A program made the position numbers and the translations under genes. From Gammaproteobacteria bacterium (GTDB taxonomy: Bacteria > Pseudomonadota > Gammaproteobacteria > Ga0077554 > Ga007554), in contig JAMPIW010000001.1 of the NCBI GenBank assembly GCA_040183005.1, positions 62,001 to 126,000 on the forward strand: a stretch of DNA of 64,000 bases. Reading direction: 5' to 3'. Numbering within the stretch: the first letter of the stretch is position 1; every line of letters starts with the position of its first letter. Shown one piece after another: positions 17,979 through 27,627 of the stretch. The notes beneath the pieces were generated by a model. The model saw only the letters and a list, made by a program, of their open reading frames with translations. It had not been told where the DNA came from and searched no databases.

Positions 17979-18632
17979 CTATCCTCCAAGCCCCGCTGGG
18001 CACGCCACTCCGGTACCACCCAAGCCGCAGTAACCGTCAGGATTTTTCGCCAGGTATTGCTGGTGGTAGTCTTCCGCATAATAAAATTCCGGGGCATCCA
18101 CGATCTCGGTGGTGATGGCCCCATAACCCGCCGCGCTCAGTGCCTTCTGATAGGTCTCTCTTGAAGCCAGCGCCGCGGTCTTTTGCGCATCGTCACAGGC
18201 GTATATTCCCGAGCGGTATTGTGTGCCGATGTCATTGCCCTGTCGCATGCCCTGGGTAGGGTCATGCGACTCCCAGAATACCTTCAGCAATTGCTCGCAA
18301 CTCACCCTGCCGGGGTCATACACCACCCGCACCACCTCATTGTGGCCGGTCATCCCGGAGCAGACCTCCTGATAGGTGGGATTCGGCGTATAGCCGGCCG
18401 CATAACCCACCGCCGTGGAGTAAACGCCTTCCACCAACCAGAATTTGCGTTCCGCGCCCCAGAAACACCCCAGGCCGAACATCGCCATCGCCATGCCTTC
18501 AGGGAATGGCGGTACGATACGATGGCGGTTCACGTAGTGATGTTCCGGCACCGGCATCTTTTCGTTGCGGCCTGGCAGCGCCTCGTGCGGCGCAGGCATA
18601 GCCGGTTTTTGGCCGGGGCGAAAAATCATCAA
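17979..18632 (-). CDS. msrA: peptide methionine sulfoxide reductase A
   Basis: 217 residues. Repairs oxidised methionine. The catalytic motif GCFWGAE has Cys56; EVVRVVYDP and [23 protein letters not shown] are also family signatures. The start ATGATG is immediately behind the stop of the upstream hydrolase gene (2 bp), so both are likely one transcript. The product has an N-terminal extension of about 45 residues over short MsrAs and no clear signal peptide. Confidence 0.95.
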   Translation of the reverse strand: MMIFRPGQKPAMPAPHEALPGRNEKMPVPEHHYVNRHRIVPPFPEGMAMAMFGLGCFWGAERKFWLVEGVYSTAVGYAAGYTPNPTYQEVCSGMTGHNEVVRVVYDPGRVSCEQLLKVFWESHDPTQGMRQGNDIGTQYRSGIYACDDAQKTAALASRETYQKALSAAGYGAITTEIVDAPEFYYAEDYHQQYLAKNPDGYCGLGGTGVACPAGLGG

Positions 18633-18633
18633 G

Positions 18634-19425
18634 CTATTTCCTGAAGAGCTTGACGAAAAACGCCTGCATTTCGTCCCAAGAACGCCGGTCGGCCTCGGCG
18701 TTATACTCTAACGGCAGGTTGAATTTCTGACCGTAACCGTCGGCATCGGGATTGGTAAATGAATGCTTGGCGCCGGGGTAGGAAATGAACTTGTAATTCA
18801 CTTTGGCATTTTCCATTTCTTTCTTGAATTGTGCGATCTGCTCGGGCTTGACGAACGGATCGTCCGCGCCGTGCAACACCAGCACCCTGGCTTTTACTTT
18901 ACCGCGCTGCGCGGGATGGGCCGTGCCCAGGCTGCCATGAAAACTCACCACGCCGTCGAGTGGCACGCCCATGCGCGCCATCTCCAGCGCCACGCCGCCA
19001 CCGAAGCAATAGCCAATCGCCGCGATATGACGCGAATCGACGGTTGAATGGTTTTGCAACAGCTTCATCGCCGCCAGGAAACGCGCCTTGGCGGCCTCCC
19101 TGTTCTGCGCCACCTCATTGGCAAATTTGCCCGCGTCATCCGGGTGCTCGGCCTGCTGGCCGTTGCCGTACATATCCACCGCCAGCGCTGTGTATCCCAG
19201 CTCCGCCAGCATGCGCGCCCGCTTACGTGCGTATTCGTTATGACCCCACCACTCATGCACGACCATCACGCCGGGGCGTTTTCCCTTGATGCTGTCGTCG
19301 TAGGCCAGATAGCCTTTCAGCACCGTTCCGCCGGCTTTGTAGTCAACCTCTTCGCCTTGCACCGCCGCCTGAGCGGAGGAGATACCGGCAAAAAACAACG
19401 CAACGATTATCCAAAAATGTTTCAT
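18634..19425 (-). CDS. dienelactone hydrolase-family protein, secreted
   Basis: 263 residues: signal peptide to about residue 20 (SSAQA), then an alpha/beta-hydrolase. Triad: Cys140 in GYCFGG, Asp189 in LHGADDPFV and His221 in [18 protein letters not shown] supplies the oxyanion region. True DLHs are cytoplasmic and open dienelactone in chlorocatechol pathways; periplasmic homologues have unknown substrates. It is followed at once by msrA. Confidence 0.9.
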   Translation of the reverse strand: MKHFWIIVALFFAGISSAQAAVQGEEVDYKAGGTVLKGYLAYDDSIKGKRPGVMVVHEWWGHNEYARKRARMLAELGYTALAVDMYGNGQQAEHPDDAGKFANEVAQNREAAKARFLAAMKLLQNHSTVDSRHIAAIGYCFGGGVALEMARMGVPLDGVVSFHGSLGTAHPAQRGKVKARVLVLHGADDPFVKPEQIAQFKKEMENAKVNYKFISYPGAKHSFTNPDADGYGQKFNLPLEYNAEADRRSWDEMQAFFVKLFRK

Positions 19426-19437
19426 GTGTTTCTCCTG

Positions 19438-20709
19438 TTACGCCCGTTCACCCAACATCCAGATTCGCGCATGCGATGCGCCCACCGTAACCTCGACAGT
19501 CTCCAGCACGGCGTCCGTCTTGCCGTCGATCACCACCAGCGAGCCAGCCTCCGCGTTGGCGGAAAATACCAGTTCAGTGACGCCATTCTGAACCAGAAAA
19601 GCCAGCGATCCCGAAGATCCTGTTTTGATCTCCTGGATCAGCCGCAGCTTCGGCAAGGTAGTGAGGTCGAACACCAGCACCACATCGGCCTTGATATTCG
19701 CCTGCTGCTCAGGGCTGCCCGAGCTGCTGGTGGTCATGTACAGCTTGGTGCCTTCAGCATTGAAGTAGTACTTGCTGAAATAAATATCTGGCAGGTCGAG
19801 ATTGTCCGTCACGGTGTTGGTGGCGGTATCCAGTGCGGCGATCTTGGCGATCACGTGGTTGGAGTCGGACTTGCGATCCGCGCCGCGCCCGATCAGATAA
19901 CGGCCGCCCGGCGCCGCAAACAGGTTGCTGTAACCCTTGAAATTCAAGCGCTGTTCAATGACGTTTGTGACCGGGTCGATGATCGTCACCGTGCCGTAAC
20001 CGCTGTTGAGGTTGTACAGCTTGCCGGCGGCCGTGGAATACGCCAAGCCATGTGGATATGCGGTGTTCGGGATCTTGTCCGCCACACCCTCTTCGCGCTC
20101 CGGCTCGCACAGATTAATAGTGGCAAGCAGCTTCAGATAGCTTGCGGCATCGTTGGGGTCATTGCCGACGACCGAGACCGTGCCGTCGTTGAGATTGCTG
20201 ATGTAGGCGCGCTGCGGCACGCTGGACGCGGATGCGGCGGGCGGAGTAAACGCCGCCTGATGATGGCCTCGTCCGATGCAAATGGTTTTCAGGAATGTTG
20301 CGTCGCGGCTCGCCGTGCTTGCAATGACTGTCACCGAGGAGCCTTTATCTCCGCAATTCAGGGTGTCGTTGCCGGTCGCCTTGTCACCATCGTTCATGAA
20401 CCAGTCACGTTCGGAATACGGATCGGCATAAAGATGGGCGGGAAAGGTATCCGCCGGAAAATCCGCCTGCAGCCGAACCTCCTTGCTGCGCGGATCAAGC
20501 AGAACAACAGAGCGGTCTTGCGTCAAACCCGCCATGACGGGCTTGAGCAGCTTGTCCAGATCCGTGCCCGGCGCGACCGGGAGATGCTCAATCGTAGTTT
20601 GACCGTTGCTGCGGTTTACAACATGAATCGCTCCGGTGCTGCGGTCACCGATGTAATACGCCACGGAGAAATCCTGCGATGCCTTGCTTGAATTATTCAT
20701 TATCTGCAC
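19438..20709 (-). CDS. beta-propeller (YncE/YVTN-like) protein
   Basis: 423 residues with repeated blade patterns (PQRAYISNLNDGTVSVVGND, GTVTIIDPVTNVIEQRL, GTKLYMTT...). No signal peptide, so probably cytoplasmic, which is unusual for this class. A second ATG at 20700 gives MNNSSK. It ends 13 bp upstream of the dienelactone hydrolase gene, so the three minus-strand genes 20709-17979 probably form an operon. Molecular function unknown. The longer frame on the opposite strand (19048-20691) has no family features. Confidence 0.8.
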   Translation of the reverse strand: MQIMNNSSKASQDFSVAYYIGDRSTGAIHVVNRSNGQTTIEHLPVAPGTDLDKLLKPVMAGLTQDRSVVLLDPRSKEVRLQADFPADTFPAHLYADPYSERDWFMNDGDKATGNDTLNCGDKGSSVTVIASTASRDATFLKTICIGRGHHQAAFTPPAASASSVPQRAYISNLNDGTVSVVGNDPNDAASYLKLLATINLCEPEREEGVADKIPNTAYPHGLAYSTAAGKLYNLNSGYGTVTIIDPVTNVIEQRLNFKGYSNLFAAPGGRYLIGRGADRKSDSNHVIAKIAALDTATNTVTDNLDLPDIYFSKYYFNAEGTKLYMTTSSSGSPEQQANIKADVVLVFDLTTLPKLRLIQEIKTGSSGSLAFLVQNGVTELVFSANAEAGSLVVIDGKTDAVLETVEVTVGASHARIWMLGERA

Positions 20710-20749
20710 TCGTCAAATCGTTGTGGCCCACTAACCCTGAAATGGAAAC

Positions 20750-20895
20750 TCTGAAAAATCCATCCGTGGATTTTTCAGAGACGAAAACCAAAAAATGTGA
20801 TTTTTGTTTTTCTTCATTTCTCAAACACTTGCGTGTTCGAGAAATGGCGGCGCGTCCATGCACCGCACGGAATCTCTAATAAATCAGAGGTTCCA
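20750..20895. repeat. three consecutive hairpins in the propeller-greB spacer
   Basis: First: CTCTGAAAAATCCA / TGGATTTTTCAGAG around a 4-nt loop (about 20750-20781). Second: TTTCTCAAACAC / GTGTTCGAGAAA (about 20816-20843, one mismatch). Third: GGAATCTCT / AGAGGTTCC (about 20870-20895). The 257-bp spacer between divergent genes contains no gene. Confidence 0.6.
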
Positions 20896-20966
20896 AATGA
20901 TTATTCTACACTGCTATCTATGCCATACTCGCGCGGATTTGAAAATGGATCCTGAGATTCGCCACG

Positions 20967-21467
20967 ATGTCACGCTACCGCCCGCCACAACCCAAAGCCT
21001 CCCCCTACATCACCCCCGAGGGCTATCAATGCCTTCAGGACGAACTGGAGGCCCTGTGGAAACGGCGCGCCGAGGTGACCAAGGCACTGACGGCTGCCGC
21101 AGCCGAGGGGGACCGCTCGGAAAACGCCGAATATATCTATCGCAAAAAAGAGCTGCGTGAAATCGACCGGCGCATCCGTTATCTGCAAAAGCGCTTGCCG
21201 GACCTTAAAGTGGTGCGAGATACCCCGCAGGACCAAACCCGCATCTTCTTTGGTGCCTGGGCGCATCTTGAAGACGAGTACGGCAAGCACGTGGTTTACC
21301 GCATCGTCGGCCCCGACGAATTCGACGTAAAAAAGGGTTATATCAGCGTAGACTCTCCGGTTGCGCGCGCCTTGATGAAAAAAGCGGTAGATGACGAGGT
21401 CACGGTGCAAACGCCGGAGGGCAGCACAACCTATTACGTGACAGAAGTCCATTATGCGGGCAAGTGA
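20967..21467 (+). CDS. greB: transcription elongation factor GreB
   Basis: 166 residues, usual length. Binds the secondary channel of RNA polymerase and stimulates cleavage of backtracked RNA. The coiled coil carries the acidic tip ([22 protein letters not shown]) and the C-terminal globular domain includes [12 protein letters not shown]. The N-terminal [18 protein letters not shown] and the GreB-type [19 protein letters not shown] separate it from GreA. ATG 20967. Confidence 0.95.
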   Translation: MSRYRPPQPKASPYITPEGYQCLQDELEALWKRRAEVTKALTAAAAEGDRSENAEYIYRKKELREIDRRIRYLQKRLPDLKVVRDTPQDQTRIFFGAWAHLEDEYGKHVVYRIVGPDEFDVKKGYISVDSPVARALMKKAVDDEVTVQTPEGSTTYYVTEVHYAGK

Positions 21468-21555
21468 ACTTCGCAACAGCGCCCCGGATTTTTCATGTTT
21501 TTTGCGATACCCAACCCTGTCATGCTAACGTTATCTCAAAAACCAGGATACCTTC

Positions 21556-22092
21556 ATGCAAGACATTCTCGAAAAAGCCGCACATATCAAACTGGTGATC
21601 TTTGATGTGGACGGCGTACTCACCGACGGTAGCCTGTACATAGACGCCGAAGGCCGGGAGCTCAAGGTGTTTCATTCGCGCGACGGGCATGGCATGAAGA
21701 TGCTGCAAAACAGCGGCGTCGACATCGCCGTGATTACCGCGCGCACCTCCGAAGCCGTCGCCCACCGCATGGCGGGCCTCAATATCAAGCACGTCTACCA
21801 GGGCCAGCAGGACAAACTCGCCGCCTTTAAAGTGCTACTGGAAAAGCTGGCGCTGGATACACAGCAGGTGGCTTATGTCGGTGACGATGTAATCGATCTG
21901 CCGGTCATGCGGCAGGTGGGCTTGGCAATTGCAGTGCAGGACGCCCATTACCTGGTCAAAAAACACGCTCACTGGCAAACTCCCAGCCCGGGTGGGCGTG
22001 GTGCAGCACGAGACGTATGCGAGCTGGTCATGGAGGCGCAGGGAACGCTGGCAGCGCAGTTGGGCAGGTATTTGATGGCGGGCGATTCTTGA
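21556..22092 (+). CDS. kdsC: 3-deoxy-D-manno-octulosonate 8-phosphate phosphatase
   Basis: 178 residues of the HAD superfamily without cap domain. Motif I FDVDGVLTDG (Asp17, Asp19), KVFHSRDGHGMKML, motif II in ITARTS, the QGQQDKLAAF Lys region and GDDVIDLPVM (motif III) are intact. It makes KDO for the LPS inner core. It heads the lpt cluster, with kdsC-lptC-lptA-lptB-rpoN in the order usual for gammaproteobacteria. Confidence 0.95.
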   Translation: MQDILEKAAHIKLVIFDVDGVLTDGSLYIDAEGRELKVFHSRDGHGMKMLQNSGVDIAVITARTSEAVAHRMAGLNIKHVYQGQQDKLAAFKVLLEKLALDTQQVAYVGDDVIDLPVMRQVGLAIAVQDAHYLVKKHAHWQTPSPGGRGAARDVCELVMEAQGTLAAQLGRYLMAGDS

Positions 22093-22142
22093 CAGGGACG
22101 GGCCTGTTTCAGTAATGATTAGCTTGCAGGATTACACAACCC

Positions 22143-22736
22143 TTGGTTAATACAAGCATCACTTTTCACTGGCGATATTGGTTTATTCTGATTGCCCTCG
22201 TCGCACTCGCCACCCTGAGCTGGTGGCTGCTGCAATCCGCGCAGACCCCGCAGGCCAGTCGCCCCGGATCGACGCGGCACGACCCTGACTTTTATCTGAA
22301 GGACTTCACACTGACCACCATGGACAAGGCGGGGGCGCCGCGCAATCATTTGGCCGCACCATCCATGGTACATTACGCGGACGACGACAGTGCGCTGCTC
22401 ACGCTGCCGCACATGACCGTATTCCGCAAGGATGAGGCGCCATGGCACATCGACGCTGAGCAGGGATGGATATCGTCGGGCGGCAAGACCGTGATACTGC
22501 ACGGCAAGGTGATGATGCGCCAAACTGATCCCACGCTGGGCCGTGAGCAAATAGTGCGCACCACCGAACTGCATCTCAAGCCGGATGATGAATACGCGGA
22601 AACGGACCAGCCCGTCACCTTCAGCAATAATGCGGGTAGCGTAGTCGATGCGGTGGGAATGCGTGCCAGTCTGAAAGACGAACACCTGCAGTTGCTCTCT
22701 AAAGTGCGTGGAACTTATGTATCTGAAACACCTTAA
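22143..22736 (+). CDS. lptC: LPS export periplasmic bridge protein LptC
   Basis: 197 residues from a TTG start (MVNTSITFHWRYWF). A single N-terminal membrane anchor (about 11-31, WFILIALVALATLSWWLL) is followed by the periplasmic beta-jellyroll (DFYLKDFTLTTMDKAG..., WISSGGKTVILHGKVMM, EYAETDQPVTF). It forms the Lpt bridge with LptA and LptB2FG. The 3' end overlaps lptA. No ATG is available near the N-terminus. Confidence 0.93.
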   Translation: MVNTSITFHWRYWFILIALVALATLSWWLLQSAQTPQASRPGSTRHDPDFYLKDFTLTTMDKAGAPRNHLAAPSMVHYADDDSALLTLPHMTVFRKDEAPWHIDAEQGWISSGGKTVILHGKVMMRQTDPTLGREQIVRTTELHLKPDDEYAETDQPVTFSNNAGSVVDAVGMRASLKDEHLQLLSKVRGTYVSETP

Positions 22737-23292
22737 ACTTATACTGATCGCCGCATCTCTAGGGTTGTTCCCTGTCGCCGTCATGGCCATGACCGGTGAC
22801 CGGGAACAGCCCATACACATCGAGGCCGACAGTGTCGACATCGACGACAAAAAGGGTGTCAGTGTCTACCGGGGAAATGTGCGCATGACTCAAGGCAGCA
22901 TCGTGCTGACCGCCGACACGGTGACAACCTATGCCTCCTTCGCCACCGACGCCAAACCCGGCGCGGCGGGCAAAAAAAAGGAGCGGCAACTGGACAAGAT
23001 TATCGCCGAAGGCAAGCTTGCGAATTATCGCCAGCTTCTGGACAGCAAAGATGCCACGACCGGCAAGAATGAGGAGTTGCGCGCCCGCGCCGAACGTATC
23101 GACTATTTTTCCAATGAGGAACGTATCGTGTTGCAAAGGAGCGCCTATCTCTGGAAAGAAGGCAGTGAATTTGCTGGCAACGTCATTGAATACGACGGCC
23201 GCGAGGAGACGGTCAAGGCCAGCAAGGCACAAGCCGGCCAGGAGCGTGTGCAGGCCGTGATCCAGCCGCGACGCAAGGAAAAAGCTCCGTGA
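22717..23292 (+). CDS. lptA: LPS transport periplasmic protein LptA
   Basis: 191 residues from ATG 22717 ([16 protein letters not shown]), with a signal peptide ending at VMA. The OstA/LptA core is clear: [35 protein letters not shown] and later [19 protein letters not shown]. It overlaps the end of lptC by 20 bp and shares GTGA with the lptB start. A GTG at 22708 is an alternative start. Confidence 0.94.
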   Translation: MYLKHLKLILIAASLGLFPVAVMAMTGDREQPIHIEADSVDIDDKKGVSVYRGNVRMTQGSIVLTADTVTTYASFATDAKPGAAGKKKERQLDKIIAEGKLANYRQLLDSKDATTGKNEELRARAERIDYFSNEERIVLQRSAYLWKEGSEFAGNVIEYDGREETVKASKAQAGQERVQAVIQPRRKEKAP

Positions 23293-24014
23293 GCATTTTA
23301 AGCGCGCATGACATCGCCAAGCGCTACCGTGCGCGCAATGTCGTTAACGGTGTATCCCTGGAAGTAAACAGCGGTGAGGTGGTGGGTTTGCTGGGCCCCA
23401 ACGGAGCAGGTAAAACCACCTGCTTTTACATGATCGTCGGCCTGATTTCCTGTGAAAATGGCGCCATCATGCTCGATGGTCAGGACATCACCGCCTATCC
23501 CATGCACGCGCGGGCACGGCTGGGAATAGGGTACCTGCCTCAGGAGGCCTCGGTATTCCGCAAACTTACCGTCGCCGACAACATCCGCGCCATTCTGCAA
23601 ACCGTGCCGGGATTGAGCCGCGAACAGCAGGAACAGGAACTGGAGCAGTTGCTGCAAGAGCTGCACATTGGCCACATCCGCGCCAGCCTGGGGATGAGCC
23701 TGTCTGGCGGCGAACGGCGGCGCGTCGAAATCGCCCGCGCCTTGGCCACCCGGCCGCGCTTTATTCTTCTGGATGAGCCGTTTGCCGGTGTCGACCCCCT
23801 TTCCGTGGTGGATATTCAGAATATAATAAATCACCTCTGCGCCAAGGGCATCGGCGTGTTGATCACCGATCATAACGTGCGCGAAACCTTGGGTATTTGC
23901 GGCCGCGCCTATATAGTAAGTGAAGGCAAGGTAATCGCTGCCGGGGCGCCCGCTGAGATCTTGAGCAATCAGCAGGTTAGGGATGTATACCTGGGGCAGC
24001 AGTTCCAACTTTGA
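23289..24014 (+). CDS. lptB: LPS export ABC transporter ATPase LptB
   Basis: 241 residues; GTG start overlapping the lptA stop. Walker A GPNGAGKT (36-43), Q-loop in [10 protein letters not shown], signature [15 protein letters not shown], Walker [14 protein letters not shown] and the switch His in [10 protein letters not shown]. It powers LPS extraction with LptFG, whose genes are not in this window. Confidence 0.96.
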   Translation: MSILSAHDIAKRYRARNVVNGVSLEVNSGEVVGLLGPNGAGKTTCFYMIVGLISCENGAIMLDGQDITAYPMHARARLGIGYLPQEASVFRKLTVADNIRAILQTVPGLSREQQEQELEQLLQELHIGHIRASLGMSLSGGERRRVEIARALATRPRFILLDEPFAGVDPLSVVDIQNIINHLCAKGIGVLITDHNVRETLGICGRAYIVSEGKVIAAGAPAEILSNQQVRDVYLGQQFQL

Positions 24015-24024
24015 TGATTTGGGG

Positions 24025-24192
24025 CTAGCAGCCTGTCGGGCTTAGGAGATCGTAGCGAGAAAGTGGGGGAGCGAGGACAGTTTTCCGCTATTTTGAGGAA
24101 AATAGCTGGCACTATTCGACGAAAAATAGCGGAAAAATGGACCGCTCCCCCGCTTTCGCAGCAGATTCGACCTAAGTCCGACAGGCTGCTAG
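24025..24192. repeat. 168-bp palindromic MITE-like element between lptB and rpoN
   Basis: Ends CTAGCAGCCTGTCGG (24025) and its complement at 24192; the arms stay complementary, with mismatches, for about 60 bp each side around a central hairpin. No coding capacity. It lies in the spacer where an rpoN promoter would be expected. Confidence 0.75.
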
Positions 24193-24259
24193 ACTAGCCG
24201 TCCTTCGCCACATAGGCGTATATTGTTCTTTTACGCATGATTGAGTCAGCCGTTTTACC

Positions 24260-25813
24260 ATGAAACAATCACTTCAGCTTCGCCTGGGTCAACACCTGAC
24301 CATGACGCCACAACTACAGCAGGCGATTCGCCTGTTGCAGTTGTCTACGCTCGAGTTGCAGACGGAAGTACAGCAGGCCCTTGAAGCCAATCCCTTGCTT
24401 GAGCTTGCCGAGGAGGGCGAGTTCGAAAGCGCCCTGGCCGGTGGCGAGCTTGAAACGTCCAGCGAGGGCGACACTGGCGGGTCGGATGAATTTCTGCCAC
24501 CCACCCCCATGGATATAGGCATTGATACCGGCAGCGACATGGATGAGCAGCCCGTAGGGAGCGCGAGCGGTGCCAGCTCCGAGTCCACGCTCGATTTGCA
24601 GTCGTCCGACATGCCCGACGATCTGCCGGTCGACAGCTCTTGGGATGATGTCTATGACAGCATCGCGCCACAGACGCAAGGCAGCGATCAGGATGGGCGT
24701 GATTACGAGGTCCAGGGCGAGTCTGTCGAGGGCTTGCATGAACACCTGATGTGGCAGATGCAGCTTACCCCGTTCAGCGACACCGACCGCGCCATCGCCA
24801 CATCGCTGATTGATTCGATTAGCGATGACGGTTATCTCACCAGCCCGCTGGAAGAGATCCGCGCCGGGCTACACAGTGACCTGGATGTCGAACTGGATGA
24901 GGTGGAAGCCGTACTGCGCCGCCTCCAACACTTCGACCCTCCCGGCGTGGCGGCGCGCGATCTGCGCGAATGCCTGCTGCTCCAGCTCCAGCAGTACGAT
25001 CCGGCAACGCCCTGGCGCACGCAGGCGCTGCAACTGGTGCGGGAACACCTGGATCTGCTGGCGGGCCGCGATTACACGCAGTTGATGCGCCGTATGAAAC
25101 TGACCCAACACGAGCTAAGCCAGGTGAATACGCTGATTCAGACCGTGAACCCGCGTCCCGGCAGCATTTTTTCCAGCAAGGCGCCTGAATACGTGGTTCC
25201 TGATGTGGTCGTCACGAAAACGCGCGGCGCATGGCGCGTCGAACTTAACCCTGATGCCATGCCGCGGGTACGCGTCAACGCCCGCTACGCCAATATGATC
25301 CGGCGCGCCGACAACAGCACTGACAACACCTATCTAAAAAACCACCTGCAGGAGGCGCGCTGGTTTATCAAAAGCCTGCAAAGCCGCAGCGAAACCCTGC
25401 TCAAGGTGGCTTCGTGTATAGTCGAGCGGCAGCGCGCCTTTCTCGATTATGGCCCGGAGGCGATGAAGCCACTGGTATTGCATGATGTCGCCGAAGTGGT
25501 AGGGATGCATGAATCCACCATATCGCGCGTTACCACCCAAAAATACATGCATACCCCGCAAGGCATCTTCGAGCTAAAATACTTTTTTTCCAGCCACGTT
25601 TCCACCGCCACTGGCGGCGTGTGTTCCGCCACGGCGATACGTGCGCTGATCAAGAAGCTGGTGGCGGCGGAAAGCCCACAGAAACCACTCAGCGACAGCC
25701 AGCTTGCGGAGATTCTCTCCGAGCAGGGGATCAATGTGGCGCGCAGGACTGTGGCGAAATACCGCGAGGCGATGAGCATCGCGCCTTCAAGCGAACGCAA
25801 GCGGATGGCCTGA
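24260..25813 (+). CDS. rpoN: RNA polymerase sigma-54 factor
   Basis: 517 residues. N-terminal Gln/Leu-rich activator region ([29 protein letters not shown]), an acidic low-complexity region (about 55-150), the core-binding domain, the helix-turn-helix ([21 protein letters not shown]) and the RpoN box [10 protein letters not shown] near the C-terminus. Needs AAA+ enhancer-binding proteins for open-complex formation. The acidic region is rather long. Confidence 0.96.
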   Translation: MKQSLQLRLGQHLTMTPQLQQAIRLLQLSTLELQTEVQQALEANPLLELAEEGEFESALAGGELETSSEGDTGGSDEFLPPTPMDIGIDTGSDMDEQPVGSASGASSESTLDLQSSDMPDDLPVDSSWDDVYDSIAPQTQGSDQDGRDYEVQGESVEGLHEHLMWQMQLTPFSDTDRAIATSLIDSISDDGYLTSPLEEIRAGLHSDLDVELDEVEAVLRRLQHFDPPGVAARDLRECLLLQLQQYDPATPWRTQALQLVREHLDLLAGRDYTQLMRRMKLTQHELSQVNTLIQTVNPRPGSIFSSKAPEYVVPDVVVTKTRGAWRVELNPDAMPRVRVNARYANMIRRADNSTDNTYLKNHLQEARWFIKSLQSRSETLLKVASCIVERQRAFLDYGPEAMKPLVLHDVAEVVGMHESTISRVTTQKYMHTPQGIFELKYFFSSHVSTATGGVCSATAIRALIKKLVAAESPQKPLSDSQLAEILSEQGINVARRTVAKYREAMSIAPSSERKRMA

Positions 25814-25824
25814 AATACAATCAC

Positions 25825-25854
25825 GCAGGGGTGGGCTTTAAAACCCGCCCCTGC
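25825..25854 (+). terminator. GC-rich hairpin after rpoN
   Basis: GCAGGGGTGGG pairs with CCCGCCCCTGC (one G-T pair) around TTTAAAA; no T-run follows, so it may attenuate or stabilise transcripts instead of terminating. Confidence 0.4.
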
Positions 25855-25884
25855 TCATTATAATCGGGGGATGTTCCAGTAAAT

Positions 25885-26367
25885 ATGCAAATAGCTGATG
25901 TCATTACGCTTGATCGCATTGCGTGCCATGTCAAGGCAAGCAGCAAAAAGCGCGTATTTGAATTGTTGGGTGAGTTGCTGGCGGGCGGCCAATCCGGGCT
26001 GACGCAGACTGAAATCGTCGATAGCCTGCTTGCGCGTGAACGGCTGGGCTGTACTGGGCTGGGTCATGGGGTGGCGATTCCTCATGGCCGCCTCAAGAAG
26101 ATCGACAAGGCGCTGGGCGCCTTTGTGCAACTGGAAAAAGGCATAGACTTTGACGCCAGCGACAATCTGCCGGTGGACTTGCTGTTTGTGTTGCTGGTGC
26201 CGGAGAAATCAACGGAGGAACATCTGGAGTTGCTCGCTCAGCTAGCTGAAATGTTCAGTAACGAGGAACTGCGCGAGAAATTGCATTGCGCCCAGACGCG
26301 TGATGAACTGTGCGATCTGGTCACCCACAGACCACCTTCCGATATGCAGCTCACGATGCATGCCTAA
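25885..26367 (+). CDS. ptsN: PTS IIA-Ntr protein
   Basis: 160 residues of the EIIA-fructose/mannitol fold. The phosphorylated His lies in GHGVAIPHGRL (His67), and IDFDASDNLPVDLLFVLLVPE is typical. Part of the regulatory nitrogen PTS that senses nitrogen/potassium state. The hpf gene that normally sits between rpoN and ptsN is absent here (71 bp gap). Its TAA stop is the exact insertion site of the palindromic element that follows. Confidence 0.94.
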   Translation: MQIADVITLDRIACHVKASSKKRVFELLGELLAGGQSGLTQTEIVDSLLARERLGCTGLGHGVAIPHGRLKKIDKALGAFVQLEKGIDFDASDNLPVDLLFVLLVPEKSTEEHLELLAQLAEMFSNEELREKLHCAQTRDELCDLVTHRPPSDMQLTMHA

Positions 26368-26632
26368 GAGCCTATCCGTGAATAAATCATCCCTGCGTTG
26401 CTGCCCCAAAACACGCCAGGCAAGGCGCGAGACGCGAAGTTTGGTTGTTCCAAATAAGCGGCGAGCAACGCCGCATGGCGTGTTTTGGGGCGCAACCCGA
26501 AGGGACGGGGCCGGTTTTGCGCAGTGCGGCGTCACGCTTCGCTCATGTGCAACAAGCACACTACACTCAGCATTCCTTGCCCTGCGCAAAACCGACCTCC
26601 GTCGCAGGGATGATTTATTCACGGATAGGCTC
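26368..26632. mobile_element. 265-bp palindromic MITE with TAA target duplication
   Basis: Terminal inverted repeats of about 30 bp (GAGCCTATCCGTGAATAA at each end, oppositely oriented) are flanked by TAA at 26365-26367 and 26633-26635. Inside are two further inverted pairs (CCCCAAAACACGCCA and CGGTTTTGCGCAG), so the whole unit can fold as nested hairpins. No gene inside. The 3-bp TNA-type duplication resembles IS5-group elements. The left TAA is the ptsN stop codon. Confidence 0.85.
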
Positions 26633-26640
26633 TAATCCTT

Positions 26641-27627
26641 ATGCCTACCCCTCTCACCGTCGGAACTCTGTTTGACATCCACCGCGAAAAACTCGCGCTG
26701 GAATGGCTGGCGGGCCAAACGGGGGCGGGGCGCGCCGTAGAGCTGGAAAAGCGGCGGCATGCCACTGGCCCGTCCACGGACTCTTCCTGGGGTACTTCAT
26801 CCGGCCCTGCCGTGGTAGGGCATCTTAATCTTATTCATCCTAACCGCGTCCAGGTGCTGGGACGCTCGGAGTGCGATTACTTGCAGGGGCTGGGAAAGAA
26901 TTCGCACGACGACGCCATCAAGCACTTGTTCGACTATGCCCCTGCCGCAGTGATTGTCGCCGACGGACAAGCGGCCGAAGCGGAGTTGAAGCAATATGCC
27001 GAGCGCACCGCCACACCGCTGTTTGCATCACGCCAGTCGAGCGACAAAATAGTCGATCACCTGCATTACTATCTGGTCAACTTCCTGGCCGACAAAACCA
27101 CCCTGCACGGCGTCTTTATGGATGTGCTGGGGATCGGCGTGCTGCTTACCGGCGATAGCGGTGTAGGTAAAAGCGAGCTGGCGCTAGAGCTGGTGAGCCG
27201 TGGCCACTGCCTGATCGCCGATGATGCTCCTGAGTTTTCGCATATTGCCCCCGACACGCTGGACGGTACCTGCCCCGAATTACTGCGCGATTTCCTTGAG
27301 GTGCGCGGGTTAGGTGTGCTCGATATCCGCGCCATGTTCGGCGACAGCGCGATTAAGCAAAGTGAACGCTTGCGGCTGGTCGTTCATTTGCGGCGTATGA
27401 CAGACGAAGAGGTGTACAAAATGGATCGCTTGCGCGGTGAGCACAGCATCCGCACCGTGTTGGAGGTCGAGATCCCGCAAATCCTGTTGCCGGTGGCGCC
27501 GGGGCGCAATCTTGCCGTACTGGTGGAGGGTGCAGTGCGCAACCACATCCTGTCTCTCGGTGGATATCATGCCGGTAAGGCCTTTATGGAGCAGCAGCGG
27601 CACATCATGGCGCAACAATCGGTATGA
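26641..27627 (+). CDS. hprK: HPr kinase/phosphorylase
   Basis: 328 residues. The C-terminal kinase domain has the P-loop GDSGVGKS (171-178), IADDAPEF and the family signature LEVRGLGVLDIRAMFG. It phosphorylates HPr on Ser46 in response to metabolites. Downstream HPr has that serine, so the switch looks complete. The N-terminal domain contains a Ser/Gly insertion near residues 42-56. ATG 26641 is 6 bp after the duplicated TAA. Confidence 0.95.
   Translation: MPTPLTVGTLFDIHREKLALEWLAGQTGAGRAVELEKRRHATGPSTDSSWGTSSGPAVVGHLNLIHPNRVQVLGRSECDYLQGLGKNSHDDAIKHLFDYAPAAVIVADGQAAEAELKQYAERTATPLFASRQSSDKIVDHLHYYLVNFLADKTTLHGVFMDVLGIGVLLTGDSGVGKSELALELVSRGHCLIADDAPEFSHIAPDTLDGTCPELLRDFLEVRGLGVLDIRAMFGDSAIKQSERLRLVVHLRRMTDEEVYKMDRLRGEHSIRTVLEVEIPQILLPVAPGRNLAVLVEGAVRNHILSLGGYHAGKAFMEQQRHIMAQQSV

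Noticed and set aside
19048-20691. 547-codon open frame on the plus strand
   Set aside because: It lies opposite the beta-propeller and hydrolase genes and shows no domain features; GC-rich shadow.
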